Below are positions 34,077 to 44,482 of a stretch of 64,000 nucleotides of DNA, one piece after another. The DNA lies in assembly GCA_023151185.1 (NCBI GenBank), contig JAKLJL010000002.1, forward strand, positions 62,001 to 126,000. The letters run 5' to 3'. Numbering within the stretch: the stretch's first letter is position 1; each line of letters begins with the position of its first letter. The notes under the pieces were generated by a model. The model saw only the letters and a list, made by a program, of their open reading frames with translations. It did no database searches and was not told the origin of the DNA. Made by a program: the position numbers and the translations under genes. The stretch is from Bacteroidota bacterium. GTDB lineage: Bacteria > Bacteroidota > JABWAT01.

Positions 34077-37038
34077 TTAAAATCTCCTGTTTTCCCGACC
34101 ATCCCTTTAATCTCGATTCATCCTTTCTGCAAATGGAGGAAAAGGCACAATAGGCCGGACACTCAAATCCGGATCTTTCGGGCATCCAGTCTGTTAAATT
34201 GTGGAATAATTCCCCATTTTCGAGACTTTTTATCTTCTTTTTCATTTCAGAAGATACTTCTGCGAAAAAGTCATCCCGTTCCAGATCAGATTTAAACAGA
34301 TCTTTCTGCCTTCTGTTTTTTGGAAATAGCTGCTGTAAAACATCCCGGGTTCCTAAAAACGGCTTCAGACGTTCATGAGGTTGCCCGCCCGGTCCTGCAA
34401 GGGTGAAATAAGTCAGGTATGCCAGGGAACCGGGGCCAGGGAAAAGACGTTCGGCAATTTCTTTGTAAATCAGCATCTGGAAGGAAATTCCGGATCTGGC
34501 TTTTTCAATCTGGTTACTCTGCTGACTTAGTTTATAGTCAATAACCGCAACGGTTCCATCCCTGAGTTTATCGATCCGGTCAATTTTACCTTTAAACAGA
34601 AATTCACGTCCGGTATCCGTTTTTACCCTGAACTCTGGTGTTTCAGAATTGCCGGAACCGAAAGTCCATTCTGCTGCAAACGGAGACTGAATCTGATTCA
34701 GGTTTTCCTGAGTTTCAAGAAAACCGGCCAGAGGAGATACTTTTCGGTTTAACAGTTTCCTGAGGTAACTTCTGTGCAGAAATTTATCGGTCTTTAAATG
34801 ATCTACAGCATAGTTTTCGGCTGCCTGGCACAGCAGATCCCAATCATTAGCCCGGTTTCCATTCAGTTTCTCATTGGCCCAGTGCTGCAAAACTGCATGC
34901 AGAAGATTTCCTCTGTCACGGGCATCTGTCTCTTCCTGAAATTCTTCTTCTTCGGCAAGATGAAGGAACCGTTCGTAAAAAAACTTCTGTCCGCAATGTG
35001 CGAAGGAATCAAGACTCGTAGCACTGAGTTCATGGAAATGTGAATCCAGAAAAGCCAGATAGTCCTGCTTTGCCCGGGCAGATGTAATTAGGCCGTCGAA
35101 TCGGGTTGGGCCGTTCAGTTGGTCTGCATGACGGCTGTACCGGACTTTCTCGGCCAGAAACTGAGGAAGAAAGGAGTCTGCGCCCTGGCTGAGCAGTTTG
35201 AATCTGAGGCTGGTTTCGGGGATTCCGGAAAGAGTTTGAACCGGAAAAAGTCCTCTGGAAAGAACAAACGGAGAAGGTTCAGGCGAATCAGCTCCTGGTT
35301 CAAAAGTCCAGGTCAGAAAAATGGAATCTGCTGGATTCGAAAAAATAGTTTCAAACTCGGCATACTCCCGGTTCTGAACCATCCTGAAAAAAAAGAGATC
35401 CAGGTTTCGCATCATCCTGGAAGAAAACAGCATTCCCTCCTTTGGTGGCGACGGATAAACCCGGGAATGAAGTCCGCAAAAGAAAAGACTTTTAAACTCA
35501 GTGCCTTTGACCTCAAGCGGACCAAGTACCTGGACACCATTTCTAACCGGTTCGTTCCAGGTCAGATGATCCATAAGATGGTTCAGAATAAACCGGAAAT
35601 CTGCCGGCGATAAGGACAATTCGGGCATGGGAGTCCGTGCCAGGTCGTGAAAGGCCGTAACCAGTTTTTGCCAGACGGTCCAGGAAGCAAAATCGACTTT
35701 AAGACGGTCAATAACCGAATCAGCAGTCAGCAGGGACTTGATCCAGGATTCGGCAAAATCAAGCCAGGATTTGAAATCGGGTGAGGAATTCCAGCTTAAA
35801 ATCTGGCGGTTCAGGCTGGTTAACGTTTGGATGGCAGCGTGATTTAAAAGTCCGGCATCCCCGAAAGATTCAGCTTCTGAGATTACTATCCAGTCATTAA
35901 GTGATTGATGGTCACCTGTTTGAGCAAAGACCATTTCAACATGACGAAATGTCAGGTTATCCTTAACCAGGGGATGAAGCAGAAATTGGCGCAGGTTTCT
36001 GAAATCTGCCCTTCCCGAACTGAGTTCCAGAATTGTGTTCAGCAGACGAAACAATGAAGTATGCCCCGAAGGAAATCCTGATGAGACATTATAGGGAATT
36101 CCGGCTTCGCTGAAAATCAATCTGATCCACGGAAGATATTTTTCCCGGTCTCTGACCACGACACAGAGTTCATGCAGGGGATGGGGTTGTTTCCTTATTC
36201 CGGAGGCAATAAATTCTACTTCTTCACGGATTGATGAAAAACCGGAAACCTGCCGGTGCCGGGGTTCAGGCGGACCAGCCACCCGGATTTTCTCCCACTC
36301 TGAAGAGAAACACTGGTCCACAATTCCATTAACAGGCGAATCGGGCTCATTTTCGGGTCCGGTATCCAGTGAAAAAACAGCCGCCACGGATGGCAGACAG
36401 TTTTTCACCAGATAGGCCCAATGGTCTTCAATCCATTCATCAGGTGATAAAAACAGGACGGAGTCGACTGACCTGAAAAAGTCGGTTGAATCGGGAAACC
36501 AAAACCTGATCCGCTCTCTGGAAACCGAAGAGTTGGCTTCAGCCTGTGCTAAATAAGCCGAATAAAATTTAAAAAATCCGCTGGCCTGTTCCCGGTTTCC
36601 TTCCCAGTTTTCGAGAAGCAGATCAGGGAAATCGGAAACACTTCCGGTGACTGATTCAAACGCACGAACAGAGTGATCAAAATAGGAAAGCCACGGATCC
36701 GGGTTTTCATTCCGGATCAGATCAGAAAAAGGGCCAGTGAGCAGTTTTCTGAAAATCAGGAGCCGTTGCCACCGGGTTTCATACCTGAGATCCGGATGAT
36801 TTTCCCTCAGTATAGAAAGCCACATTTCGTCAATGGTCATCAATCTGGGATGAATAAGGGCCTTTTTGCCGGTAAAACCGAGTAAGGCCCTTTCCATGAG
36901 GGTAATCATCCGGCGATTGGGGAGAATAATCAGAAAGCGGTCAGGATTAAAGGCAGTAAGTCCGCCCAAACCAGCCAGGTCGAAAGCAAGCCGTTGTTTT
37001 TTTAAAGAAAAGGGACCCGTCAGAAGGTATTTTTTCAT
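34066..37038 (-). CDS. addB: AddB-like PD-(D/E)XK nuclease subunit
   Basis: 990 residues. A degenerate UvrD-like N-terminal region without a Walker A motif (the usual GxxGxGK[ST] place reads TGPFSLKKQR) is followed by a C-terminal RecB-type nuclease with GKIDR (D820) and VIDYK (D834, K836). Four cysteines, C682 upstream and C960, C964, C970 at the end, match the 4Fe-4S cage of AddB nucleases. So it is expected to be a nuclease/scaffold partner, with AddA as the only motor. It is the first gene of the operon, 16 bases after the mscS gene. Confidence 0.82.
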   Translation of the reverse strand: MKKYLLTGPFSLKKQRLAFDLAGLGGLTAFNPDRFLIILPNRRMITLMERALLGFTGKKALIHPRLMTIDEMWLSILRENHPDLRYETRWQRLLIFRKLLTGPFSDLIRNENPDPWLSYFDHSVRAFESVTGSVSDFPDLLLENWEGNREQASGFFKFYSAYLAQAEANSSVSRERIRFWFPDSTDFFRSVDSVLFLSPDEWIEDHWAYLVKNCLPSVAAVFSLDTGPENEPDSPVNGIVDQCFSSEWEKIRVAGPPEPRHRQVSGFSSIREEVEFIASGIRKQPHPLHELCVVVRDREKYLPWIRLIFSEAGIPYNVSSGFPSGHTSLFRLLNTILELSSGRADFRNLRQFLLHPLVKDNLTFRHVEMVFAQTGDHQSLNDWIVISEAESFGDAGLLNHAAIQTLTSLNRQILSWNSSPDFKSWLDFAESWIKSLLTADSVIDRLKVDFASWTVWQKLVTAFHDLARTPMPELSLSPADFRFILNHLMDHLTWNEPVRNGVQVLGPLEVKGTEFKSLFFCGLHSRVYPSPPKEGMLFSSRMMRNLDLFFFRMVQNREYAEFETIFSNPADSIFLTWTFEPGADSPEPSPFVLSRGLFPVQTLSGIPETSLRFKLLSQGADSFLPQFLAEKVRYSRHADQLNGPTRFDGLITSARAKQDYLAFLDSHFHELSATSLDSFAHCGQKFFYERFLHLAEEEEFQEETDARDRGNLLHAVLQHWANEKLNGNRANDWDLLCQAAENYAVDHLKTDKFLHRSYLRKLLNRKVSPLAGFLETQENLNQIQSPFAAEWTFGSGNSETPEFRVKTDTGREFLFKGKIDRIDKLRDGTVAVIDYKLSQQSNQIEKARSGISFQMLIYKEIAERLFPGPGSLAYLTYFTLAGPGGQPHERLKPFLGTRDVLQQLFPKNRRQKDLFKSDLERDDFFAEVSSEMKKKIKSLENGELFHNLTDWMPERSGFECPAYCAFSSICRKDESRLKGWSGKQEILIED

Positions 37039-37054
37039 CCGCCAGCGGTACCCG

Positions 37055-38011
37055 TCAATTTCCAGCAGTATTTTTCAGATAAACAACCTGTCGCTGGAAC
37101 GGAATGTCGATTCCGGCTGTATCAAACTGCTTTTTCAAAATCAATCTGAAATCTCTTTCCATCTGATACTGCAAACCGGGTTTGGTCTTAAACAGAATCC
37201 GGATATCAATCCCCGATTGCCCGAATTGTGTAATTCCCTGAACAACCGGTTCATCGAGCATGAGGTCTGCCTGTTCGGTGTAAAACTCACCGGCCAGTTT
37301 TGAGACGAGTGTCATTGCCTTTTCAGGATCCTGTTCATAGGCCAGACTGACCTGAATAACTGCTTTCATGTACCCCCGGTTCAGGTTGCCGAAATTGGAA
37401 AGTTCGCCATTGGGAACAATGCGCAATTCGCCATTAAACTGCCTGACTTTGGTAACCCGTACACCGATATATTCAACCACCCCAACCTGCCCGTTAACTG
37501 AAATTTCATCACCAACTGCAATATCACCTTCAAAAAGAAGAAAAAACCCTGCAATCACATCTCTGACCAGAGTTTGTGCACCAAAACCTAAAATTAACCC
37601 GGCCACACCTGCACCCGCCAAAATCGCAGTCAGATTTACATCAAATCCTTTCAGGGTTAATAACACGGCAAGGATGATGATTCCATATTTTGACAAATTC
37701 AGAATTACGGTCCCGATGGTTCTGATTCTCTGACTTCTGTGACCCTCACCGGCAGCAGAATCTCCGCGCAGCATCCATCTTTTTACCGAAAACCGGATAA
37801 CAATGAGAATCAGCTTTGCCAGAGTCCAGATAATCAGAGCAATGACCAACCCTTTTATAAACTGAGCAACATTCCGGGTTGAAAAGACCTGATCCAGTGT
37901 TTCAAGAAAAGAGAAATAAGCCTGGCGGATATACCGGAGGGTGGTAGTGTAAATTTTGGAGGAGGCAGCAAAGGAAAGCAATACCACCTGAAACTGAATC
38001 AAGTAGACCAT
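37055..38011 (-). CDS. MscS-family mechanosensitive channel
   Basis: 318 residues. Two or three membrane helices, the last being the Gly/Ala-rich pore helix (ILAGAGVAGLILGFGAQTLV at about 129-148), followed by the beta domain with GDEISVNGQVGVVE and the cytoplasmic cage. It should open under membrane tension to release solutes at osmotic downshock. The start is ATG 38011. The next gene on this strand, addB, starts 16 bases after it. Confidence 0.9.
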   Translation of the reverse strand: MVYLIQFQVVLLSFAASSKIYTTTLRYIRQAYFSFLETLDQVFSTRNVAQFIKGLVIALIIWTLAKLILIVIRFSVKRWMLRGDSAAGEGHRSQRIRTIGTVILNLSKYGIIILAVLLTLKGFDVNLTAILAGAGVAGLILGFGAQTLVRDVIAGFFLLFEGDIAVGDEISVNGQVGVVEYIGVRVTKVRQFNGELRIVPNGELSNFGNLNRGYMKAVIQVSLAYEQDPEKAMTLVSKLAGEFYTEQADLMLDEPVVQGITQFGQSGIDIRILFKTKPGLQYQMERDFRLILKKQFDTAGIDIPFQRQVVYLKNTAGN

Positions 38012-38025
38012 TTTAACGGGATTTA

Positions 38026-38895
38026 TTAGGTTAGAGACTGTTGGTGAATCCGGTAAGTGACTACAGGAACCGGCGATTTATGAATGATTTCGTCAGCTTT
38101 GCTTCCCAGAAGCGCCTTTGACAGTTTTCCTGCTCCATGAGAGGTTTGCATAATGCAATCTACCTTCTCACTGATTGCAAACCGGAGTATTTCCTCCGGA
38201 ATTTTTTCGCTGTCCAGGATGATTTTCTCATGAGCCACCCGGTGCAATTCAGGATACCGGTCGGTTGCATCCGGTAAAAATTCTTTTTCAGCATTCATGT
38301 ACTCGCCTAAAACATCAACATGGAGGAATAAAATCCGGCTTTTAAAATGCTGCGCCCAGGTGATGGCTGCAGGAACTACTTTTTCGCTGTCTGACGATAA
38401 ATCCAGCGGAACGAGAATGGTTTTCAAAGTTAGGGGCAGAATCATGCTGCCGGTGTGGATACTCATAACCGGTCTGTTCGCCAAACGCAGCAGGCGTTCG
38501 GTGGTACTGCCAAGCATAAAATTGTGAAACCGGGTGTGTCCGGTAGTCCCCACCAGAATCAGCCCGCAGTTAGTATCCTCTGCGTACTCCGAAATTTTGA
38601 GGTGTGCCCGGCCCGAGGCAACCGATGAAACTGCCCGGAATCCTTCCCGGCGCAGTGTTTCTGCTAAACCCTCTACTTTTTCTGCAAGACCTTTTTCTAT
38701 CTGATCCAGCAGAGACTGATAGGCCATTTGTTCAAACCCGAACGACTCTGCCGAAACGGGTGCCATTAAGGCTTCATTGGCATGAAAGAGATGAATTTCT
38801 GAATTAAACTGACCGGCAAGTACTTTGGCATAAGAAACCTGGACCCCGGTCGCATCCGAAAAGTCAACCGGAACCAGAAGTTTATCCAGTTTCAT
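38026..38895 (-). CDS. Tandem universal stress protein (two Usp domains)
   Basis: 289 residues forming two UspA domains in one chain (about 1-147 and 150-289). Domain 1 has the ATP-binding motif G-x2-G-x9-G-S (G116, G119, G129), while domain 2 has HGAGKLSKALLGS. Such tandem proteins act in stress survival. GGAGG lies seven bases before the ATG, a good Shine-Dalgarno sequence. It precedes the MscS gene by 14 bases, so both may be expressed with the extended SDR upstream. Confidence 0.88.
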   Translation of the reverse strand: MKLDKLLVPVDFSDATGVQVSYAKVLAGQFNSEIHLFHANEALMAPVSAESFGFEQMAYQSLLDQIEKGLAEKVEGLAETLRREGFRAVSSVASGRAHLKISEYAEDTNCGLILVGTTGHTRFHNFMLGSTTERLLRLANRPVMSIHTGSMILPLTLKTILVPLDLSSDSEKVVPAAITWAQHFKSRILFLHVDVLGEYMNAEKEFLPDATDRYPELHRVAHEKIILDSEKIPEEILRFAISEKVDCIMQTSHGAGKLSKALLGSKADEIIHKSPVPVVTYRIHQQSLT

Positions 38896-38910
38896 AGAAC
38901 CTCCAAAAGG

Positions 38911-40005
38911 TTAAAACATGGCCTGTTTTTTTGCAAACTCTGCTTTTTTCTGATGGTAGAAGGCAATCAGGTTATCTGAATAGGTGTTAAACCGCGGAAC
39001 CTGAATTCCCGAACCGGCCAAATCTGCAAGCGTGTTACTGCAGTCAAATTTTTGCGGATGGTCAAAGTATTTGATCGTTTCAGCCGGGAGGCCCAGAATT
39101 CCGGCAATGAACGGAATTTTCATAACCCCGTTTACGATAAATTCAGGAAGCGGAATCAGGACAAATTTCTTATTGAGTTTTTTGATAAACAGATTCAGGA
39201 TTTCCTTCTGGGTTAACGGGTACGGATCGGTCAGGTGATAGACCTTCCCTTCCGAATTCCCTTTGACCGCCAAAAAGGCCATTGCAGCAACTAAAAAGTC
39301 TACCGGAACCAGATTGATTGTTTCTTTTCCGGAACCAACCTGAACCATTGCAAACCAGGTGGGCAGTTTATCAATCGTGCGAAGCGGATAGTAAGGTCCG
39401 TCGAATTTCTGAGTGAGGCCGGTTACAGAATCCCCAACAGTTATACCCGGTCTGAAAATGGTGGTTGGATACTGTCTGGCGGTTCTTTTTACTTCAATTT
39501 CGGCGAGGAATTTGGTTTCTTCATAATGGTTTTTAAATTTTTGACCGGCATCCAGTTCTTCCTCATAGATTGTTCCCGTGCGCAGGCCGGCAACATAGGC
39601 CGTCGAAATGTAAAAGTGCCTTCTGAATGCCTTCATTCTGGAAATCAGATCCAGAATAGTTCTGGTTCCAACTACATTAACCCGGTATGCCGGTTCCCGG
39701 GCAATGGTAAGGTCGTAAATGGCAGCCAGATGCCAGACATCCTCAACTTTGTTTAAAACCGTGTCAAGGTCGGCTCCGGACAACCCGCAGGAGGTTTCTG
39801 TAATATCCCCTTTCAGAAGACTGATTCTTCCTGTCAGTCCGGGGATTTCCTGTTCAATTTCCTTCCTTGAAGAAACTGCAAGTTCATAAAATTTGGGCTG
39901 AACCAGACAAAGGAACTCAAATTCAGCGTAATTTTCATGGAGTTTTTTTATAAGCCGGGAAGCAATGAAACCGGGAAAACCGGTCATAAATACAGAAACG
40001 GACAT
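38911..40005 (-). CDS. Extended SDR / thioester-reductase-like NAD(P)-dependent enzyme
   Basis: 364 residues from ATG 40005 (preceded by AAGG; GTG at 40020 would add five residues). Rossmann motif TGFPGFIA at 8-15, a Ser-x-Tyr segment ISTAYVAG and an active-site Tyr-Lys in YEETK, as in male-sterility/NAD_binding_4 and carbohydrate-epimerase-like extended SDRs. The C-terminal ~110 residues are more variable and set the substrate, which I cannot name. The product lies upstream of the tandem Usp gene with a 15-base gap. Confidence 0.8.
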   Translation of the reverse strand: MSVSVFMTGFPGFIASRLIKKLHENYAEFEFLCLVQPKFYELAVSSRKEIEQEIPGLTGRISLLKGDITETSCGLSGADLDTVLNKVEDVWHLAAIYDLTIAREPAYRVNVVGTRTILDLISRMKAFRRHFYISTAYVAGLRTGTIYEEELDAGQKFKNHYEETKFLAEIEVKRTARQYPTTIFRPGITVGDSVTGLTQKFDGPYYPLRTIDKLPTWFAMVQVGSGKETINLVPVDFLVAAMAFLAVKGNSEGKVYHLTDPYPLTQKEILNLFIKKLNKKFVLIPLPEFIVNGVMKIPFIAGILGLPAETIKYFDHPQKFDCSNTLADLAGSGIQVPRFNTYSDNLIAFYHQKKAEFAKKQAMF

Positions 40006-40099
40006 GACAATAACCTTCACTTTGCGATTGGTTCAAAATACGGGATTTAAAAGTGAACCGCAAAGGGTTTTTCTGCGAAACCGGTAAGACTGAACCCGT

Positions 40100-41182
40100 T
40101 TATTTAAGCACGATTTTCAGTTTCTGGCCGGTCATCAGCATTTCTGTTTTTAAATTATTCCACTTTTTAATCTCATCGGTCTCAACATCATATTGAAGAG
40201 CAATACTCAGCAGGGTTTCCCCCTCTTTGACCTCATGGGAGACAGTTCCGGCAGCCAGATTATCAACTGCTTTCAGTTTGGTGTAGGAATATCCGTTCAG
40301 CGAGAATGTTTTATCCTTTCTGACTGAAGGGACTGAAATGAGGTAAGTTCCATCAGGAAGTCCCCGGCGTTTCATCCACGGGTTGGCCAGCCTAAGATCC
40401 CGGTAAGAAACTCCCCTCTCAAGTGCAAATGCAGCAAGGTTCTGCACGGGACCTTTAACCGTTTCGGTTCCACCTTCCGGTTCCCTGAAGTCCCAGGCAG
40501 GAAGTCCCCATTTTCCGGGAGATTCAAATATGGCCTTGGCAGCATAAACCCTGAAAATATACCGGCTGGTTTCTTCATTCAGGTACAGATCAAAAAAGGA
40601 AGTAACGTTCTGAAATTTCAGATTATCATCAATATTCCCTTCACCAACATTATAGGCAGCAAATACTAGGTTCCAGTCCTGATATTTCCTTTTTAATTTT
40701 TTGATCAGGGAAAGGGCAGCCCGGGTCGATTTTTCGGTATGATTCCGTTCATCTACCCAATAGTTGATTCTGAGATCCTCGCCTCGGGCTACGAATTCCA
40801 TTAACTGCCAAAGCCCCGTTGCACCGGCAGGACTGGAAACAAACCTCAAATTGGATTCTGCAATCGCCAGGTAGACAAGATCTTCGGGCAGGCCTTCCTC
40901 CCGGATCAGTTTTTTCAGCACTGGAAGCAGTTTATTTCCTGCCATCACGGTCTGCAGGTTCAGGTTTTCATTGTGGAGCGTGGTGTAAAATTCCCGTTCA
41001 AACCGTTCTCTGATTTCCTGGTCTTCGACCGGCAACCGGATTCCGCAGACGACCAATGACTCCGGCCAGGCGGGAAGCACTGAAATCCGGTTTGGGATCT
41101 GGGTAACAGGTGACGACGAAGTATCCGGACTTGCCTGACATCCGAACAGAACAAAAAAAAGAATAAACACGGGATTCCTCAT
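40100..41182 (-). CDS. mltD: MltD-like lytic transglycosylase lipoprotein with LysM
   Basis: 360 residues from ATG 41182 (longer frame to 41251 lies inside the LOG gene). A lipoprotein signal ends in LFGC (Cys15). The SLT domain has the catalytic Glu109 in AIAES and the GATGLWQLM motif, so it cleaves peptidoglycan glycan strands non-hydrolytically. A LysM domain at the C-terminus (about 316-360, HEVKEGETLLSIA) binds the glycan; E. coli MltD has two LysM copies and I see one clear copy here, with a weaker region before it. It begins one base after the LOG stop. Confidence 0.87.
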   Translation of the reverse strand: MRNPVFILFFVLFGCQASPDTSSSPVTQIPNRISVLPAWPESLVVCGIRLPVEDQEIRERFEREFYTTLHNENLNLQTVMAGNKLLPVLKKLIREEGLPEDLVYLAIAESNLRFVSSPAGATGLWQLMEFVARGEDLRINYWVDERNHTEKSTRAALSLIKKLKRKYQDWNLVFAAYNVGEGNIDDNLKFQNVTSFFDLYLNEETSRYIFRVYAAKAIFESPGKWGLPAWDFREPEGGTETVKGPVQNLAAFALERGVSYRDLRLANPWMKRRGLPDGTYLISVPSVRKDKTFSLNGYSYTKLKAVDNLAAGTVSHEVKEGETLLSIALQYDVETDEIKKWNNLKTEMLMTGQKLKIVLK

Positions 41183-41183
41183 A

Positions 41184-41876
41184 TCAGAAGTTCGGAGAAA
41201 AATGCTGTTCTTTGTAAAAGTTTTCCATAATCCGGCAAACTTCCTCTTCATCGTCGGTTATCTGAAAAATGGCCAGGTCCTCAGCATTGATTTTGCCGTC
41301 CTCAAGCATGGTCTGGCGTATCCAGGATAACAGTCCGGCCCAATACTCTGAACCGAACAAAATGATGGGAACGGGTTTTATTTTCCGGGTCTGGATCAGG
41401 GTGATGGCTTCAAACATTTCATCCATAGTTCCAAAACCGCCCGGCATCATGACAAAGCCCTGGGCATACTTTACAAACATGACTTTCCGGACGAAAAAAT
41501 AATCAAACTCGATCAGGTAATTCCGGTTGATGTAAGGGTTATGATGCTGTTCATGAGGCAAATCAATATTCAGTCCGACAGAAATTCCACCGGCTTCATG
41601 GGCACCTTTATTTGCTGCTTCCATGATTCCAGGTCCCCCGCCGGTTATAATTGCAAACCCTCTTTCAGCGAGCATTCTGGAAATCCGGACTGTTTTTTCA
41701 TAGTAGAAGGACCCCGGTTTGGTTCTGGCAGATCCAAAAACAGAGACGGCCGGACCCAAAGGTCCCAACTTTTCGAACCCTTCAGTAAACTCTGCCATTA
41801 TTTTAAATATCCGCCAGACATCCTGCGAAATATTCTCAATGGTTCTTGGATGGGTATCCCCGTTTGGTTTCGTCAT
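41184..41876 (-). CDS. LOG-family protein
   Basis: 230 residues with the LOG motifs [14 protein letters not shown] and [12 protein letters not shown] proteins are phosphoribohydrolases that release bases or cytokinins from nucleoside 5'-monophosphates; in bacteria they may also act on other nucleotides. The fold and both motifs are complete. It overlaps trpG by four bases, and mltD follows one base later, so it lies in the trpE-trpG operon although its role in it is unclear. Confidence 0.85.
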   Translation of the reverse strand: MTKPNGDTHPRTIENISQDVWRIFKIMAEFTEGFEKLGPLGPAVSVFGSARTKPGSFYYEKTVRISRMLAERGFAIITGGGPGIMEAANKGAHEAGGISVGLNIDLPHEQHHNPYINRNYLIEFDYFFVRKVMFVKYAQGFVMMPGGFGTMDEMFEAITLIQTRKIKPVPIILFGSEYWAGLLSWIRQTMLEDGKINAEDLAIFQITDDEEEVCRIMENFYKEQHFSPNF

Positions 41877-42439
41877 ACATGCTCCAGAAAATTCTTCAGA
41901 AGAGGTTTCCCATGCTCGGTTAAAATTGACTCCGGATGAAACTGAACGCCTTCAATCCGGAGTGTCCTGTGCCTGAGACCCATGATGAGCCCATCTTCAG
42001 TTGATGCTGTAATTTCCAGTTCGTCAGGCAGAGATTCCTTTCTGACGATCAGGGAATGGTACCGGGTAGCCCTGAACGGAGAAGGCAGACCCGAAAAAAC
42101 TCCACGGCCCTGATGGAAAATCTGGCTGGTTTTCCCGTGCATCAGTACAGGAGCATGAACAACTTCTCCTCCAAAGGCTTCCCCGATTGCCTGATGGCCC
42201 AGGCAGACACCAAAGATCGGGTAGTTGTTTTTCAGCCTCCGCAGCACGTCGAGTGTAACCCCAGCTTCAGACGGTGTTCCCGGACCTGGTGAGAGAATCA
42301 GATGGGTGGCCCCGAGCCGGTCAATTTCTTCGACAGTCAGTTCATCATTCCGGATGACTTTGACTTCATACCCCAGTTCGGCCACATACTGGTAAATATT
42401 GTAGGTAAAACTGTCATAATTATCAATCAGCAGGATCAT
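41873..42439 (-). CDS. trpG: Anthranilate synthase glutamine amidotransferase subunit
   Basis: 188 residues, class I amidotransferase with nucleophile C79 (GVCLGHQ) and H168/E170 (HPES). It supplies ammonia from glutamine to the large subunit for anthranilate (and possibly, as in PabA, for aminodeoxychorismate). It overlaps trpE by four bases. The amphibolic use of the same subunit for folate is possible because no pabB or pabA is visible. Confidence 0.9.
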   Translation of the reverse strand: MILLIDNYDSFTYNIYQYVAELGYEVKVIRNDELTVEEIDRLGATHLILSPGPGTPSEAGVTLDVLRRLKNNYPIFGVCLGHQAIGEAFGGEVVHAPVLMHGKTSQIFHQGRGVFSGLPSPFRATRYHSLIVRKESLPDELEITASTEDGLIMGLRHRTLRIEGVQFHPESILTEHGKPLLKNFLEHV

Positions 42440-43887
42440 GGGAGTAATTCCTTTACAATACCCAGACTGGTCAGAACTGCATTCAGCTTTTCTGTGGTTT
42501 CCTGAAACTCACGGTCTGGTTTCGAATCGGCAACAATACCTGCACCTGCCTGAAGAAATAAATCGTCTTTGTGTCTGACCAGGGTTCTGATGGCAATACA
42601 GGTATCCATTCCGCCGTTGAAATCGATGTACCCGATCGCACCGCCATAAATTCCCCGTCTGACCGGTTCAAGATTTTCAATGATCTGAATGGCTTTGATT
42701 TTGGGTGCTCCGGTTAAAGTTCCGGCAGGAAAACAGCTAAAAAAGGCATCAACAGCCGTCAGACCGGGCTTTAATTTCCCCCGCACACCGCTTACAATGT
42801 GCATCACATGGCTGTACCGTTCTATCATCATCTGGTCGTAAACCTCGACAGTTCCCGGTTCAGAAACCCGCCCGACATCATTCCGGCCCAAATCGATCAG
42901 CATCAGGTGTTCTGCAAGTTCCTTCTCATCAGTTTTAAGTTCGGTTTCGATTGCAAGATCCTCAGCTTCGGTAAGTCCCCTTCGACGGGTTCCGGCAATC
43001 GGTCTGACTTCAACCTGTTTATTTTTCATCCGGACCATCACCTCAGGGCTTGACCCGATCACAGAAAGGTCATTCCCCATATCCAGGTAAAACAGATATG
43101 GACTCGGATTTATTACCCGCAGGGCTCTGAACAGTTCAAAACTGTCACCGGTAAAGTGGCTGTGAAGCCGACGGCTTAAAACCAGTTGAAAAACATCGCC
43201 TTCAGTGATGTGATGCTGAGTCCTGGTGACACCTTCTGTAAAAACCGAGGCCGGCACATTAAAGGATGGCTCAGAAGGTTGTGTCTTGGGCGGGAAGGAT
43301 TCCCTGAGGTCAATGATCAGGTTCCGGATCATGGTCAGCCGTGCCCGGACACTGCCCTCTGACCGGTAGTCGTCGGGAACTGCGAGAGTTTCAGAACTCC
43401 ATGTATTGCCAACAAGAAAAACTTTCCGGCTGGCATTATCAAATATTATCAGACTGTCAAAGCCATATAAACTGACCAGGTCGGCTGGGTAATCTGCCGG
43501 ATTGTTAAAGGCCAGAGCAGGTTCGGTTAACTGGATGGATTCATAGGAAAAGTAACCGACCAGACCGGAAGTAAAGGATGGAAGTCCCTCAACCGGCGAG
43601 GTGGAAAAGGCGTTATGTAATTCTTTAAGGTGATCAACAGCCGTACCGCTTCTGAACGAAAACCGGAACCAGGGCTGAAGCGGTTCCAGAACAGACCTGT
43701 CGCCTGTTATTCTGAATTTGAAAATTGGATTCAGGCCGATAAACGAGTACCTGCCGATCCGGTTTCCAGATTCAACCGATTCGAAAAGAAAAGGCAGCGG
43801 ATAGTAATTTCTCAGTTTCAGGAAAACAGAAACCGGTGTATCTGTATCGGCAATAAAGGAAACAACAACTGGCTTTAATGAGATCAT
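42436..43887 (-). CDS. trpE: Anthranilate synthase component I
   Basis: 483 residues of the chorismate-binding family. Features include [10 protein letters not shown], the YGGAIGYID segment and CIAIRT, all of which fit TrpE rather than PabB, plus [10 protein letters not shown]. It turns chorismate and ammonia into anthranilate. Only trpE and trpG are here; the other trp genes are elsewhere. It overlaps trpG by four bases, and the 34-base gap before it shows no clear promoter or attenuator, so expression may continue from the DUF5683 gene. Confidence 0.9.
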   Translation of the reverse strand: MISLKPVVVSFIADTDTPVSVFLKLRNYYPLPFLFESVESGNRIGRYSFIGLNPIFKFRITGDRSVLEPLQPWFRFSFRSGTAVDHLKELHNAFSTSPVEGLPSFTSGLVGYFSYESIQLTEPALAFNNPADYPADLVSLYGFDSLIIFDNASRKVFLVGNTWSSETLAVPDDYRSEGSVRARLTMIRNLIIDLRESFPPKTQPSEPSFNVPASVFTEGVTRTQHHITEGDVFQLVLSRRLHSHFTGDSFELFRALRVINPSPYLFYLDMGNDLSVIGSSPEVMVRMKNKQVEVRPIAGTRRRGLTEAEDLAIETELKTDEKELAEHLMLIDLGRNDVGRVSEPGTVEVYDQMMIERYSHVMHIVSGVRGKLKPGLTAVDAFFSCFPAGTLTGAPKIKAIQIIENLEPVRRGIYGGAIGYIDFNGGMDTCIAIRTLVRHKDDLFLQAGAGIVADSKPDREFQETTEKLNAVLTSLGIVKELLP

Positions 43888-43921
43888 GGTATCACCCGGA
43901 AAATGGGAAGTGAAAACAGGT

Positions 43922-44482
43922 TCAGAATGTCACTTGAAGGGAAAGTACCGGCGTGGCGTCACGCCAGAGAAACCCGGGAGAAACAGAGGCATGAACAGAT
44001 GGTACACCCAGTGGCCCATCCACATCAAAATCAAATAAATGGGCATCCACGTAGGCATCTGCAATATTCAGCAGATAGGCAATTCCCATATAAAAAACCA
44101 GGCGGTCACGTTCATCGCGGTAAAATTCACGGTACAACCGGTACAATCTCAGATTCCGTTCATAGGTACCGGTCGTTGTTTTACCATCGGGTCCATAAAC
44201 AGGATTTGCAACTGCCGATTTATACCGGTCACGGTAATCTGAATATTGGGTATGCCGGTAAATAACCCCGCCGGCAAGTCCGGCAAAGGTCCCGAAAATT
44301 ACAGGTGCTTTCAGATAAGATTCGTTATAAATCTGGCCCCAACCTGGCAGAACGGCACTTCTGAGCATGGCACCTGATGGAGATTTCTGTTCTTTAACCG
44401 GAGCTGAAACCGAATCCTGCTGGCCGTAAACTGACCCGGCAAGAAGCAGAAACAGGCAGACAAATTTACTTATGTGCTGCAC
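43922..44482 (-). CDS. DUF5683-family membrane protein
   Basis: About 186 residues from GTG 44482; an ATG at 44518 would lie 53 bases inside parB and give a less typical signal. The start yields a signal peptide (QHISKFVCLFLLLAGSVYGQ). The next part has SAVLPGWGQIYNESYLK, the DUF5683 motif, then a hydrophobic segment (PVIFGTFAGLAGGVIY) and further helices. It is found downstream of parA-parB in many Bacteroidota; the function is unknown. It overlaps parB by 17 bases with this start. Confidence 0.78.
   Translation of the reverse strand: MQHISKFVCLFLLLAGSVYGQQDSVSAPVKEQKSPSGAMLRSAVLPGWGQIYNESYLKAPVIFGTFAGLAGGVIYRHTQYSDYRDRYKSAVANPVYGPDGKTTTGTYERNLRLYRLYREFYRDERDRLVFYMGIAYLLNIADAYVDAHLFDFDVDGPLGVPSVHASVSPGFLWRDATPVLSLQVTF

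Noticed and set aside
33622-34080. 152-codon plus-strand frame antisense to addA
   Set aside because: Shadow of the helicase N-terminal region, whose Walker A and other motifs are on the minus strand.
35119-35613. 164-codon plus-strand frame antisense to addB
   Set aside because: Lys/Arg-rich shadow without domain motifs.
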